64,000 bases of DNA from CBDCWO01 sp965223405. Lineage in GTDB: Bacteria; Bacteroidota; Bacteroidia; Chitinophagales; Saprospiraceae. The position numbers and the translations under genes were made by a program. Below the pieces are notes generated by a model, which saw only the letters and a program-made list of their open reading frames with translations, made no database searches and was not told the origin of the DNA. Shown here one piece after another: positions 37,036 through 46,476 of the stretch. The stretch covers positions 2,046,001 to 2,110,000 of the forward strand of contig CBDCWO010000006.1 of NCBI GenBank assembly GCA_965223405.1. Reading direction: 5' to 3'. Positions within the stretch are counted from its first letter, which is position 1. Each line of letters opens with the position of its first letter.

Positions 37036-38418
37036 ATGTTGAACTGGCAAGATATTTATTCGAGTCAACGTACTGGAAAACAAAAAAGTCAGGATCATTC
37101 GCGATCCGCGTTTCAAGTGGATTTTGATCGCCTAATATTTTCTTCACCGTTTCGCAGATTACAAAACAAAACTCAGGTATTTCCACTACCGGGTAGCATC
37201 TTTGTTCACAACCGACTTACTCATTCATTGGAGGTGGCAAGCGTCGGACGTTCTCTGGGTACCATGGTAGGTAATATTCTTGCCGAACGCCATCAAAGTA
37301 CTTTTAATAATCGATCGTTGGAATTTTATAAATACGATCTTTCAAGTATTATTTCTGCTGCTTGTTTGGCCCATGATATTGGAAATCCGGCATTTGGTCA
37401 TTCAGGTGAAGATGCCATTGGAAATTATTTTAGCAAGCATGCACAAAGTCGAATCAATGGACAGGAATTGAAGTCCTATTTTTCAGATGAGGAATGGTCG
37501 GATTTAATCTACTTTGAAGGCAACGCCAATTCCATCCGTATCCTCACTCAAAACCTCTACGGCCGGCTGTCCGGTGGATATCGCATGACCCATTCCACAT
37601 TAGCCGCAATCGCAAAATACCCCTGTGAATCCATTGCCCGTAATAAAAAATTCTTACATCGAAAAAAAATAGGATTTTTTCAAAGTGAAAAATCAACATT
37701 CCAAGAAATCGCATCCGGTACCGGGATGATTACCGAACATGACAATCCATTGGTGTATAAAAGACACCCTTTTGTATATTTAGTTGAGGCGGCCGATGAT
37801 ATCTGCTATCGCATTGTAGATTTGGAGGATGCACATCGCTTGAAAATCTTGTCTTCTCAGGAATTGAAAGATCTCCTACTACATCTTCTTGAGAAGAATT
37901 CGGAGGAGAAAATGGATGAAATCCATTCCAGGTTAAAAAATATCGGAGATGTGAACGAAAGGATGTCCTATCTACGAGCTAAATCCATCAATTTTTTGGT
38001 GCAGCAATCGGTGGAAGTATTCCTGAACTCGGAAACTGAAATTTTATCCGGAAATCTGGAGAATTCTTTAATTGATCTGTTGACAGATGAAATTCAAACA
38101 GTAATTCGGGAAATCGATCAAATTTCCATCAATAAGATCTATCGTCACCGGTCTGTTGTGGAGTTAGAAATTGCAGGATTTCATGTACTTTCCGGACTGT
38201 TGGACATCTTGGTTCCGGCTGTGCTCACTGAGACTCCTGATCATCTGCAAAAAAATATGCTCAGACTTATTCCGGAACAATACATGGGACCACTAATCCA
38301 AAATCTTTCACCCTATGATAAAATATTTTGTGCTATTGACTTCGTCAGTGGAATGACAGATATTTTTGCGGTGGAGCTTTATAAAAAAATCAAAGGTATT
38401 TCGATTGGGTTATCTTAA
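37036..38418 (+). CDS. dgt: dGTP triphosphohydrolase
   Basis: A 460-residue HD-domain dNTPase that removes triphosphate from dGTP, affecting nucleotide pools and phage defence. The start has SRSAFQVDFDRLIFSSPFRRLQNKTQV. Metal ligands are His63 (NRLTHSLEVA) and the HD pair His113-Asp114 (AHDIGNPAFGHSGED), followed by the typical FEGNANSIRILT block and a distal Asp in EAADDICY. Length is typical. It sits 3 bp after amaB and shares its transcript. Confidence 0.94.
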   Translation: MLNWQDIYSSQRTGKQKSQDHSRSAFQVDFDRLIFSSPFRRLQNKTQVFPLPGSIFVHNRLTHSLEVASVGRSLGTMVGNILAERHQSTFNNRSLEFYKYDLSSIISAACLAHDIGNPAFGHSGEDAIGNYFSKHAQSRINGQELKSYFSDEEWSDLIYFEGNANSIRILTQNLYGRLSGGYRMTHSTLAAIAKYPCESIARNKKFLHRKKIGFFQSEKSTFQEIASGTGMITEHDNPLVYKRHPFVYLVEAADDICYRIVDLEDAHRLKILSSQELKDLLLHLLEKNSEEKMDEIHSRLKNIGDVNERMSYLRAKSINFLVQQSVEVFLNSETEILSGNLENSLIDLLTDEIQTVIREIDQISINKIYRHRSVVELEIAGFHVLSGLLDILVPAVLTETPDHLQKNMLRLIPEQYMGPLIQNLSPYDKIFCAIDFVSGMTDIFAVELYKKIKGISIGLS

Positions 38419-38426
38419 CATTGTAT

Positions 38427-38837
38427 ATGATTGCACAAACTGAATTCAGCCTCTCTCCCAAGACCAGAGGATTCCATATCATTACTCGAGAAGTATTATC
38501 ACAACTTCCCGAATTGCCGGAAATGGGAATTTTACATCTTCACATCAAACACACTTCAGCCGGGCTATGCATTAATGAAAATGCGGATCCATCGGTTCTG
38601 GTGGATTTTGAAAGCTATCTGAATCGAATCGTTCCTGAAAATGCCCCTTTTTTAACTCACACTCTGGAAGGTCCCGATGATATGCCGGCTCATGTTAAAA
38701 GTGTATTCACAGGGTCAAACGTTTCCATCCCAATATCCAAACACCGACTTAATCTAGGCACCTGGCAAGGTATCTATCTTGGCGAATTTCGTAATTATGG
38801 TGGTAGACGTAAACTGGTCGCCACTATTTATTATTAA
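38427..38837 (+). CDS. yjbQ: YjbQ/UPF0047 family protein
   Basis: A 136-residue small beta-barrel protein of the YjbQ family, reported to have secondary thiamine-phosphate-synthase activity in E. coli. Conserved residues lie in HIKHTSAGLCINENADP, the HTLEGPDDMPAHVKS block and the GTWQGIYLGEFR end. The ATG at 38427 is used; a TTG two codons earlier is also possible. It follows dgt by 8 bp and is the last operon gene, ending 3 bp before the converging T9SS gene. Confidence 0.92.
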   Translation: MIAQTEFSLSPKTRGFHIITREVLSQLPELPEMGILHLHIKHTSAGLCINENADPSVLVDFESYLNRIVPENAPFLTHTLEGPDDMPAHVKSVFTGSNVSIPISKHRLNLGTWQGIYLGEFRNYGGRRKLVATIYY

Positions 38838-38840
38838 ATA

Positions 38841-40277
38841 TTACTTTATGATCAACCTTTTAGTACCCAGTAATTGTCGATCAGACCGTACAGTCACAAA
38901 GTACATTCCGTCTGCCAGATCCTGAATAGGCACCTCAAAGTGATTATTGTCAGAGCTTCTTTTTCCCAGTTCTACATGTTTAACCCTTTGTCCGATTAAG
39001 TTGTAAACTGAAAGAGAATAATGATTTGTTTCAGGAAAACTGACGGTCATGTTAATTATATACGTGGCCGGATTGGGATATAGGTTGAATTCCAAATTTC
39101 CTTTTGAAATACTTGCAATGTCCGATGTGGTAGATGATAAGGCCATGACCGATCCGACACCCCCGGCGTAGAGGCGATTGCCTCCAACTATTAAAGGAGA
39201 ATTTGTAAGTCTCATATACAAGAGCTTGATGGTATAGACCGAATCACCGGTTGTAATGTCATGCACATATAGATCCACTTTTGACGTGTTTAAATCAAAT
39301 ACTTTATCATGTATTATCAGAGGAGAATGAAACGAGGATGCAGGTAGTTGTTTAGACCATTGAAGATCGGCAGTTTTCAGATCAATTGATTTGATATAAA
39401 ATGATTCATTGGGAGGAACATAGGTTTTAAATATTAATTGCTGATCGCCTACAGCAAGGCGTCCGGTGAGCCACTGATCTTCACCCACATTAGCTTTCCA
39501 TTTCTCCGAACCATTTGATTTACGCATCGCATAAATGTTTTCGTGATACCCTACAAAAACCAATGAATCATTACCGGTTACAGAGGCAAAATTTCTAGCT
39601 TTTAGATAGGATTTCCAGTTTACAACACCGGTCAACTTATCTGCTGAAGCCAAAGTATCCTTCTCTACATAAAATACGTGTTTGTCATCAAGCAATGGTG
39701 AAATGTTTTCGCTATCAGATATTTTATTCGCCCAAATAGTAGCCCCATTGGTAAGATTGAGGCAATACATGCTATCTACCAAAATGTAGATAAGTCCATT
39801 CTCGACCAAGGGGTGACGATTATAAAGCGAACTGAATGGTTTAGACCAAATTTGGATTCCAGTCATCCGGTTTAGCGCATATAAGGCATCACCGCTTTGA
39901 CCTCCTAGCAATATAATGGAGTCTTGGATCGTAGGAGTAAATCCTACCGAGCCACGAGATTCTGGAATTTCAAAGGTCCATAACAACTCTTCATTTTCGG
40001 TATTGATAGCCTTAATGATGTTGGGTTCCCCCTGTAATCCGACATACAGTATACCTTGATAATAAGCAAGTACGGAAGTATGTCCTCCTACGCTATAACG
40101 ATGGGCAATTTCTAAGGGTGGAAAAATATCCACACTAAAATTCAATTGCCGTCCAGGGTCCCCATCGACCATCGCCCAATTATAACTTTCGCCATTTTCA
40201 GGTTGAGCTGATAATGGATCCAATGGATATGCAAAAACCAAGACTATCCAGATAAGGATTGGGTATCTATTTTTCAT
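38841..40277 (-). CDS. Secreted PQQ-type beta-propeller with T9SS sorting domain
   Basis: A 478-residue protein with a signal peptide (about 1-24), a seven- or eight-bladed quinoprotein-like propeller (repeated LYVGLQGEPNIIKAI, LYALNRMTG and YAMRKSNGSEKW units) and a T9SS type A C-terminal domain (about 400-478): NLYPNPATYIIN, YNLIGQRVKH, then LADGMYFVTVR and a basic end. T9SS proteins pass the outer membrane and are anchored at or released from the surface. The PQQ-binding set is not readable, so it may be a binding scaffold. Confidence 0.88.
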   Translation of the reverse strand: MKNRYPILIWIVLVFAYPLDPLSAQPENGESYNWAMVDGDPGRQLNFSVDIFPPLEIAHRYSVGGHTSVLAYYQGILYVGLQGEPNIIKAINTENEELLWTFEIPESRGSVGFTPTIQDSIILLGGQSGDALYALNRMTGIQIWSKPFSSLYNRHPLVENGLIYILVDSMYCLNLTNGATIWANKISDSENISPLLDDKHVFYVEKDTLASADKLTGVVNWKSYLKARNFASVTGNDSLVFVGYHENIYAMRKSNGSEKWKANVGEDQWLTGRLAVGDQQLIFKTYVPPNESFYIKSIDLKTADLQWSKQLPASSFHSPLIIHDKVFDLNTSKVDLYVHDITTGDSVYTIKLLYMRLTNSPLIVGGNRLYAGGVGSVMALSSTTSDIASISKGNLEFNLYPNPATYIINMTVSFPETNHYSLSVYNLIGQRVKHVELGKRSSDNNHFEVPIQDLADGMYFVTVRSDRQLLGTKRLIIK

Positions 40278-40372
40278 GACTTCTTTTTAAAAATAGAGAT
40301 AGGCGTACCAGAGGAGAAAATCAATGATAAAAATCAACTCGCATCAACCTATATTGGTTTTTTACCTCTTTT

Positions 40373-40495
40373 TTGATTTTTGATACTGAAGATTACACCT
40401 ACAACTATCCGCAATCTAATAGCCCATATCACCTTTCTCAAAAGTTGGAAGGTGAAATTCAAAAAATAGACCAAATCTATCAACTAGCCCTCTAA
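40373..40495 (+). pseudogene. Coding-like tail or tiny ORF between T9SS gene and rluE
   Basis: A 40-codon open frame starting with TTG at 40373 and ending with TAA at 40493-40495. Its composition is that of real protein (acidic and Tyr-rich start, then a helical LSQKLEGEIQKIDQIYQLAL end). The frame stays open about 14 codons further upstream, to a TAA, without ATG or GTG. I do not recognise it. It could be the 3' remnant of a lost gene or a small ORF with a TTG start. Confidence 0.25.
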
Positions 40496-40540
40496 CAGTT
40501 GTTTATTAAACTTCATGAGTAAAGAAGGATAAGGTGTTTA

Positions 40541-41134
40541 CTATATATTCAGCTTTTGATATAATTCTGTCCGACTGATGGTGCGAATCTCACCGGGTTT
40601 CATAAGACTTCTGATGTCCAGATCTTCGATAGCGATTCGGATCAACCGCAATACCGGAAATCCAACCGCGGCGCACATTCTCCGAATTTGCCGGTTTTTG
40701 CCCTCTGTCAATTGTATAAAGATCCATGAAGTAGGAATGAATTTACGAAATCGGACCGGAGGGATTCTAGCTGGGATCATCGGAGGAGGATCTAAAATAG
40801 TCACCTGAGCAGGACTGGTCAAATGCTCTTTTTTATTGATTCGAATTTTAACTCCCCGGGATAATTGGTTAATTGACGTGGCTGGAATCTCTCCTTCCAC
40901 CTGTACCCAATAAGATCGTCGATGCCGATATTTAGGGTCTAATAAACGATGATTCAGAGTCTTATCATTACTTAAAAGGAGTAGACCTTCGCTATCTTTG
41001 TCCAATCTCCCGACCGGATAAACATCCTTCGGAAAATTCCCAAGGCTAGCCAGCGTAATGTGATCCTTACGATCAGAAGTAAACCGGGTTATCACGCCAT
41101 AAGGTTTATAAAGGATGTAATAATTTAATGCCAT
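40541..41134 (-). CDS. rluE: 23S rRNA pseudouridine synthase (RsuA/RluE type)
   Basis: A 197-residue pseudouridine synthase without an S4 domain, the size of RluE. Catalytic Asp45 is in PVGRLDKDSEGLLLL; the family blocks YILYKPYGVITRF and EGKNRQIRRMCAAVGFPVLRL are present. In E. coli RluE modifies U2457 of 23S rRNA. The start is ATG at 41134. It is divergent from the TMTC-like gene over 115 bp. Confidence 0.9.
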   Translation of the reverse strand: MALNYYILYKPYGVITRFTSDRKDHITLASLGNFPKDVYPVGRLDKDSEGLLLLSNDKTLNHRLLDPKYRHRRSYWVQVEGEIPATSINQLSRGVKIRINKKEHLTSPAQVTILDPPPMIPARIPPVRFRKFIPTSWIFIQLTEGKNRQIRRMCAAVGFPVLRLIRIAIEDLDIRSLMKPGEIRTISRTELYQKLNI

Positions 41135-41184
41135 AGGAACACTGCTATCTCAAAAGGAACAATTTATCGAGAAAAATATGTGAT

Positions 41185-41192
41185 TATCTTTG
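41185..41192 (+). promoter_or_regulatory. Putative -7 box for the TMTC-like gene (TATCTTTG)
   Basis: TATCTTTG matches TAnnTTTG 58 bp before the ATG at 41250. The box overlaps the left half of a CTTTG/CAAAG inverted repeat (41188-41203) that could be a regulator site. The -33 element is unclear. Confidence 0.4.
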
Positions 41193-41249
41193 TCGTTACA
41201 AAGAACGCATCTTAAAAGTATTTGGAGTATTATTTGAAAGATCAAATGT

Positions 41250-43157
41250 ATGGCAAAATCCAAATCCCATATAAAAAGAAAAAAAAATAAACCTACAACC
41301 AAGTCAGTACATAGGGAGAAAAAGTCCTACTGGATTCCAGGAGTTATCCTATTCGCATTGGCTTTTTTACTGAATCTGAATACTTTGTCGCATGAATATG
41401 CTTTGGATGATGCTTCAGCTGTTGAAAAAAACTGGGTTGTACAAAAAGGGATTTCAGGAATCCCTACCTTATTGACTACCAATTATCGCTATGGTTTTTG
41501 GAATGCACCGGGTACATTATACCGACCACTGTCACAAATTGTTTTGGCCATAGCATGGCAAATTGCTCCTGATAACCCCGGATTTTACCACTTTATAAAT
41601 GTATTGTTATACGCTCTCAGTGGGTTTCTTTTGTTCTATTTATTGTCAAGTTGGTGGACTCAAAAAAAAGGAATAGTGTTTATCATCACGGCCCTTTTCA
41701 TTGCCCATCCGGTACATACCGAAGTTGTGGCAAACATAAAGAGTATGGATGAAGTACTGGCGTTTTTATTTCTCATTATTACCTTGATTTTGTTTGGCGC
41801 TTATCTCAACAAGAAAAAAGCTGGACTGCTAATTGCAGCACTCATTGCTTACTTGGCTTCATTATTAGCCAAAGAAAGTGCCATTACCTATCTTGCCTTA
41901 TTCCCACTGGTCGCCTATTATTTCTATCGTTTATCACCGGTGGCTGCAATCAAAAGATCCTTGATCTTTGCGACACCTGCGTTAATTTTTGTGGCAATTC
42001 GATCTACGATCTTAGGTTCGATGAAAGGTATCAATACTATTTCACAAATAGATAACTTTCTGGTCCTAGCCGACAATCCATTAGAGAAGTTTGTTGGTGC
42101 AATTCATATGATAGGTCACTATCTGCAGGTAAGCGTGTTTCCCTGGAGGCTGGTATCTGATCAGGGTTTTAATCAGATTCCCTTACCCACACTATTAGAC
42201 CTTCGTTTTTGGATAACGCTACTCATTCTAATCGCAGCCATCTACTTGGTCCTCAAAAGCTGGAAGCAAAGATCTTCAATCACATTTGGATTATTATGGT
42301 TTGGAATTACCTTTAGTATTTACGCTAACTTGGTGATTTTGATTGGTTCATCATATGGAGAGCGCTTCTTGTTTGTTCCGGTATTGGGAATTATTCTCAG
42401 CGGTGTTTTTGGGCTGTTTTCTGCCTTTAATAAACGTGAACCCAACTATCAATCTCTGGTGGAAATGTTTAAAAAAGGAGGAATTCCTGTAATCCTCGCA
42501 GTAGTCCTATTCGTTTTTTTTAGCTTTCAGACGGTCTCCAGAAATCCGGTATGGAAAAATAGTTTTACTTTATATGAAAATGATATCAAATCTTCGCCCA
42601 ACTCTGCCAAACTTCGTTATCATCTAGGACTTGAATACCTTAAAAAGCGTGATAAAGCACAAAATCCAAACGAGCGTAATGAGTTTATTATTCGTTCAAC
42701 GAAAGAATTCAACGAAGCGCTGAAAATATTTCCGGAATATGCTGATCCTTACACCCAACTTGGGTTGGCACATTATTATTTGAAAAATCCGGAACAAGCA
42801 TTAGGTTATTATCAAAAGGCCATCGAATTGAAATCCAATAACGCCCTGGCATATAACAATATGGGGATAATTTACTTCGAACAAGGAAACCTACCCAAAG
42901 CACAGGAGGTATATACTAAAGCCATCGAGATAAATCCCAGATATGCAGGGGCACTACAAAATTTAGGCAGTGTATTTGCGATGCAAAAGCAATTTGGCAC
43001 AGCCATAGATTATTTTCAACAGGCATTACAATATGATCCCAAAAATGCACAGCTGCATTATTTTCTGGGATTGGCTTTCCGGGATAGTGGTGATAACACT
43101 TCGAGCCAGCGATATCTCAATCTAGCCTATCAATTGGATCCTGCTTTACGGAAATGA
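41250..43157 (+). CDS. Membrane GT-C/TMTC-like protein with C-terminal TPR repeats
   Basis: A 635-residue protein. A short basic N-terminus (1-25) leads into about ten TM helices (about 27-440) with the first-loop DDAS (Asp residues typical of GT-C mannosyltransferases) and PVHTEVVANIKSMDEVL, as in TMTC/PMT-like proteins. A cytoplasmic or periplasmic TPR array follows (about 450-635, at least four repeats, e.g. ADPYTQLGLAHYYLKNPEQA, ALAYNNMGIIYFEQGN). The likely function is lipid-linked O-glycosylation of proteins. Substrate and acceptor are not known. Basic Lys-rich start without a cleavable signal. Confidence 0.8.
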   Translation: MAKSKSHIKRKKNKPTTKSVHREKKSYWIPGVILFALAFLLNLNTLSHEYALDDASAVEKNWVVQKGISGIPTLLTTNYRYGFWNAPGTLYRPLSQIVLAIAWQIAPDNPGFYHFINVLLYALSGFLLFYLLSSWWTQKKGIVFIITALFIAHPVHTEVVANIKSMDEVLAFLFLIITLILFGAYLNKKKAGLLIAALIAYLASLLAKESAITYLALFPLVAYYFYRLSPVAAIKRSLIFATPALIFVAIRSTILGSMKGINTISQIDNFLVLADNPLEKFVGAIHMIGHYLQVSVFPWRLVSDQGFNQIPLPTLLDLRFWITLLILIAAIYLVLKSWKQRSSITFGLLWFGITFSIYANLVILIGSSYGERFLFVPVLGIILSGVFGLFSAFNKREPNYQSLVEMFKKGGIPVILAVVLFVFFSFQTVSRNPVWKNSFTLYENDIKSSPNSAKLRYHLGLEYLKKRDKAQNPNERNEFIIRSTKEFNEALKIFPEYADPYTQLGLAHYYLKNPEQALGYYQKAIELKSNNALAYNNMGIIYFEQGNLPKAQEVYTKAIEINPRYAGALQNLGSVFAMQKQFGTAIDYFQQALQYDPKNAQLHYFLGLAFRDSGDNTSSQRYLNLAYQLDPALRK

Positions 43158-43184
43158 AATAAAAGTAGGCATATAATATCTTGT

Positions 43185-43406
43185 TCAAGTCCTTTTAGAT
43201 AAATTCCGCTCATATTCAAAGGCATCTTTGATTGTTGGTTCTCTGTCAATCGAGGCATTTATCTTCGCTCTCCAGTTAGGATGGACATTCATATCTGTTT
43301 CTTGTGCATCTTTGTTAATTGGGTTAATGCAAAAATTCAAAATTCTGCATTTTGTCATACACACTACATAACTTTGGTTTATTGGTAGTTTAGGAAAATG
43401 ATACAT
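43185..43406 (-). CDS. Doubtful small ORF
   Basis: A 73-codon minus-strand ORF alone in the gap between the TPR and AraC genes. Its last 35 residues look protein-like; its first part overlaps the promoter of the AraC gene on the other strand. I recognise no family, signal or motif. It may be a decayed gene fragment. Confidence 0.2.
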   Translation of the reverse strand: MYHFPKLPINQSYVVCMTKCRILNFCINPINKDAQETDMNVHPNWRAKINASIDREPTIKDAFEYERNLSKRT

Positions 43407-43409
43407 TTG
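43402..43409 (+). promoter_or_regulatory. Putative -7 box for the AraC gene (TACATTTG)
   Basis: TACATTTG is a full TAnnTTTG match, 46 bp before the ATG at 43456, with TTG 17 bp upstream (43382-43384) as a possible -33 element. Confidence 0.4.
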
Positions 43410-43455
43410 TAAGAACAGCCAGTGGTGTTAATGCTTTACCTAAAGCTGAAGACAA

Positions 43456-44322
43456 ATGATCTTAAAACATTTCAATAGCGATCTTGATGGGCAATTCATA
43501 CTTACGGTGAATGAATCTAATTTTAATTGGGTACAATCCACCAAGGATGGTCTGATTCATATAATATGGAACCATTCCGATGAAGAGGTATGTCTTGAGA
43601 TTGATGGATACATAGCAACCTTGCCTCCTGAAAGCGTGGTTACCTCAACATATTATAATCGTGTTTCAATATTGAATAATTGCGAATCGCTGATAATTTT
43701 CTCATTTAATCGTCAGTACTATTGTGTCTTCGAACATGACCACGAAATATCCTGCTATGGAATAATATTTTTCGGTGCTCAACAGCAATACATAACTTCA
43801 CTTGATGAAATTCATCAAAGAAAGATGAAACTGCTTTTTGAAGTGTTTGTTGATGAATTTAAAACCATTGATAATATTCAGGGTGAAATGTTGGTAATGC
43901 TGTTAAAGAGACTAATTATCATTTGCACCAGACTGGTTAAAAATCAAAATGATTTGGATAAATTGCCTAATCAAAAAGTAGATTTAATCAGGCAATTCAA
44001 CTACCTGGTTGACGTACATTTTAAAAAATTAAAAAAAGTAAAGGAATATGCTAATTTAATCCACAAATCACCTAAAACCATATCGAACCTCTTTTCAAAA
44101 ACCGCCAGTAAATCACCTCTTCAAATTATTCATGATAGAATAATATTGGAAGCCAGAAGGTTACTCGTCTACTCTGAAAAAAATGTTACTGAAATTGCCT
44201 ATGAGTTGGGATATGAAGAACCAGCTACTTTTCACAAACTCTTCAAAAAGCAATTGGGTGAAAGTCCTCAAAGCTTTCGGAAAAATAGAAAAATAGCATT
44301 AAAAGGAAGTTCCGCAATATAA
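43456..44322 (+). CDS. AraC family transcriptional regulator
   Basis: A 288-residue regulator: an N-terminal cupin-like sensing domain (about 10-140) and a C-terminal double HTH (about 185-285). The second HTH is well conserved: VTEIAYELGYEEPATFHKLFKKQLGESPQSFR. It lies 76 bp before the AhpD-like gene on the same strand and probably controls it. Richer in Lys/Ile/Asn codons than the surrounding core genes, in line with an accessory segment. Confidence 0.9.
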   Translation: MILKHFNSDLDGQFILTVNESNFNWVQSTKDGLIHIIWNHSDEEVCLEIDGYIATLPPESVVTSTYYNRVSILNNCESLIIFSFNRQYYCVFEHDHEISCYGIIFFGAQQQYITSLDEIHQRKMKLLFEVFVDEFKTIDNIQGEMLVMLLKRLIIICTRLVKNQNDLDKLPNQKVDLIRQFNYLVDVHFKKLKKVKEYANLIHKSPKTISNLFSKTASKSPLQIIHDRIILEARRLLVYSEKNVTEIAYELGYEEPATFHKLFKKQLGESPQSFRKNRKIALKGSSAI

Positions 44323-44398
44323 TCGGGAAGTTTCGCCTTTCATATACCCTTTTCCCTGTGTCATCTTTGCATTGTTAAAGTTTTAAAATAATAATGCA

Positions 44399-44953
44399 AT
44401 GAAAAAATTTACAATTCCAAAAAGAGAAGAAGTATCTGAAAATAATCAGAAGATCTTCGACAACTTGCAAAAAAGTTTGGGTTTTGTTCCCAATCTATAT
44501 GCTTATTATGCCAAAAATGAAAATGCCCTGGGTGATTACCTTGTTCTTCAGAATCGCAAAAGTACCTTAAAGGCCAAGGAAAGGGAGGTAATTAATCTGG
44601 TGACCAGCCAAATTAATGGTTGCCGTTATTGTCAATCGGCGCATACGGCTTTAGGCAAACTGAACGGATTTACCGAAGATCAAATTCTGGAATTAAGAGG
44701 AGGTTCAGCTTCATTTGATGTTAAATTAGACGCATTAGCAAAGTTTACCGCATCCGTAGTTGAAAACAGAGGCCAAGCAGATAATCAGGTTAAGAATACT
44801 TTTTTTGATGCCGGTTATAATGAAGCTAATATGATCGATGTAGTAATGGTTATCGGAGATAAAATAATAAGCAATTACATTCATAACCTTGCAGGATTCG
44901 AAGTTGACTTTCCTCTGGCAGCTGATTTAAAGGAAGATTTGGTATACACCTAA
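44399..44953 (+). CDS. AhpD-like carboxymuconolactone decarboxylase family protein
   Basis: A 184-residue all-helical protein of the CMD/AhpD peroxidase-related family. The redox motif CxxC with downstream His is present: Cys75, Cys78 and His82 in GCRYCQSAHTALGKLNGF, preceded by the usual Glu in LKAKEREVINLV. Such proteins act in peroxide defence or as alkylhydroperoxidase partners. It follows an AraC regulator; AraC-CMD pairs are common. ATG at 44399. Confidence 0.9.
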   Translation: MKKFTIPKREEVSENNQKIFDNLQKSLGFVPNLYAYYAKNENALGDYLVLQNRKSTLKAKEREVINLVTSQINGCRYCQSAHTALGKLNGFTEDQILELRGGSASFDVKLDALAKFTASVVENRGQADNQVKNTFFDAGYNEANMIDVVMVIGDKIISNYIHNLAGFEVDFPLAADLKEDLVYT

Positions 44954-45044
44954 ATTCAAAACAGGAATTTATTTCTATAAAGGTCGGAATAAACTGAAAA
45001 CAGACTTAAAACAGAAGTAGGTATAAAAAAAATAATTTAATCAA

Positions 45045-45432
45045 ATGAAACTCATAAAGTTTTTATTTACAATCCTTATTTCAGCCCTTATTGTTTTATC
45101 CGGGTGTACTAAATGGTACCCCGGTAACGACAGGAGAATTTCTTATGGTATCAGGATCTGATGGATCTGTTCTTTTTGGTTGAAGTGAGGCCGTCCCAAT
45201 GTTTCCAGGAGAAGACTTAGAGAATGCTCATTCAGGGTTTAGGTTCCCAACAGATTTATCGGAAAAGACAGTCGTAATATCCGTTGAGTCTGAAACGGAT
45301 AATAGTCCAACACCATTTATATTTAAGCCCCTGGTTGGAAATGTAAATGTGAATGCAAGAAACCGAATATTATACAGTATGTACAATAGTGCAGGTGGGA
45401 GTAATCCTGCAGGTACAGTAACTAGACCATAA
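45045..45432 (+). pseudogene. Broken lipoprotein gene (frameshift plus in-frame stop)
   Basis: The ATG at 45045 begins a perfect lipoprotein leader (lipobox LSGC, Cys21), but that frame stops at 45159-45161. The coding-like frame continues one frame over from about 45115 (TPVTTGEFLMVSGSDGSVLFG), meets TGA at 45181-45183, and resumes as SEAVPMFPGEDLENAHSG to a final stop at 45430-45432. A single-base shift near 45111-45117 and one stop are enough to explain this. The intact ancestor would be about 128 residues. I do not recognise the family. Sequencing error is the alternative. Confidence 0.6.
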
Positions 45433-45669
45433 TTGTAATAAATCAAGCCAAAAAATAATCTCACAATATCAATTATAGTTATCGTGGTTTTAGTCTAATT
45501 CAAAATTAATGGTTTTTGTGCCCGAAGCACGAGTCATAAAATTACGAAGTTGATTAAAAACTAGCTTAGTTACTGAATTGGTCTGATGATTTGTCCGCAA
45601 GCATTAAGATATGTTTTCAAACAACTTCTACTATAGAAAATTATATTTCACAAATAAAATCAATATATC

Positions 45670-46269
45670 ATGTTAAGTTACAAAAAAATAAATGTTTTAT
45701 TAATTGGTTTGTTTTTCATTTTCATGGGATGTACTGAAAATAGTCAAGTCATTCCTGATCAAGATTTAACCGAAATGCGTTCTTCTCATAATGGAAGAAT
45801 TGCTGCAATAAAAAAACCACAAAATACTGGAAAAATTACCGCGAATGGATGGTACGAAGAGGAAGAGATTTATTACATACTGCAAGGTGTAGAAAAAGGA
45901 GTTACCGAACGAGGTGAAAATCAACTCTATTTTATTGGAGGAGATAGACTCTTCCAGGCCAATGTAGCTCTATTTATTCCCGGTGAGCCTGGATATTCTG
46001 TGCACTGGAATGTAAATGTGGTTCATACTGCCGAGGGTGTTACTGCAGATGATATTATTAATTCGCCATTTGTATCCACCCATCGTGAAGATGAGGGTGT
46101 ATTATTTGATGATGTGGAGGATATCTTAGGCGCTCAAGAAGCAGGTCTGGTGACCATCGATAGACCTGGAATAGTAGTGAATTGTCCGGTGATATCTGAG
46201 GAAGGTGCTGAGGCTCCTGGCCATAGACCATTGTCAGAGGATTTCCCTCCCATCCCGAATATTTTTTAA
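45670..46269 (+). CDS. Lipoprotein of unknown function
   Basis: A 199-residue lipoprotein with lipobox FMGC (Cys21). The mature part begins with a polar linker, then a compact domain with Trp/Gly-rich strands (NQLYFIGGDRLFQANVALF, GEPGYSVHWNVNVV), acidic patches (DDVEDILGAQEAG) and the end VVNCPVIS. It has the look of a conserved extracytoplasmic domain of unknown function that occurs in single copy, but I cannot name it with certainty. It follows the broken lipoprotein gene and is closed by a strong terminator; an IS982 element was inserted 208 bp downstream. Confidence 0.72.
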   Translation: MLSYKKINVLLIGLFFIFMGCTENSQVIPDQDLTEMRSSHNGRIAAIKKPQNTGKITANGWYEEEEIYYILQGVEKGVTERGENQLYFIGGDRLFQANVALFIPGEPGYSVHWNVNVVHTAEGVTADDIINSPFVSTHREDEGVLFDDVEDILGAQEAGLVTIDRPGIVVNCPVISEEGAEAPGHRPLSEDFPPIPNIF

Positions 46270-46336
46270 TTCAGTTTCCTGAATACTTAGGGATCTGGAG
46301 GTAACAGGTTCGGGCATAAAATGACCATTATTTGGC

Positions 46337-46376
46337 AAGGTCTTTTTTGATAACACAGAAAAGACCTTTTTAATTT
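46337..46376 (+). terminator. Intrinsic terminator after the lipoprotein gene
   Basis: A perfect 10-bp stem (AAGGTCTTTT 46337-46346, AAAAGACCTT 46359-46368) with a 12-nt loop, followed by a T-rich tract, 68 bp past the stop at 46269. Confidence 0.75.
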
Positions 46377-46476
46377 TAATTTTTGGAAGTTATCAGCTTT
46401 GGAATTCCCTGGTTTAATTTTTGGTCTTAAGCCTTGGTTTCAAAGAAAAGTCGCTATCAATCCAGGATCTTATTAA

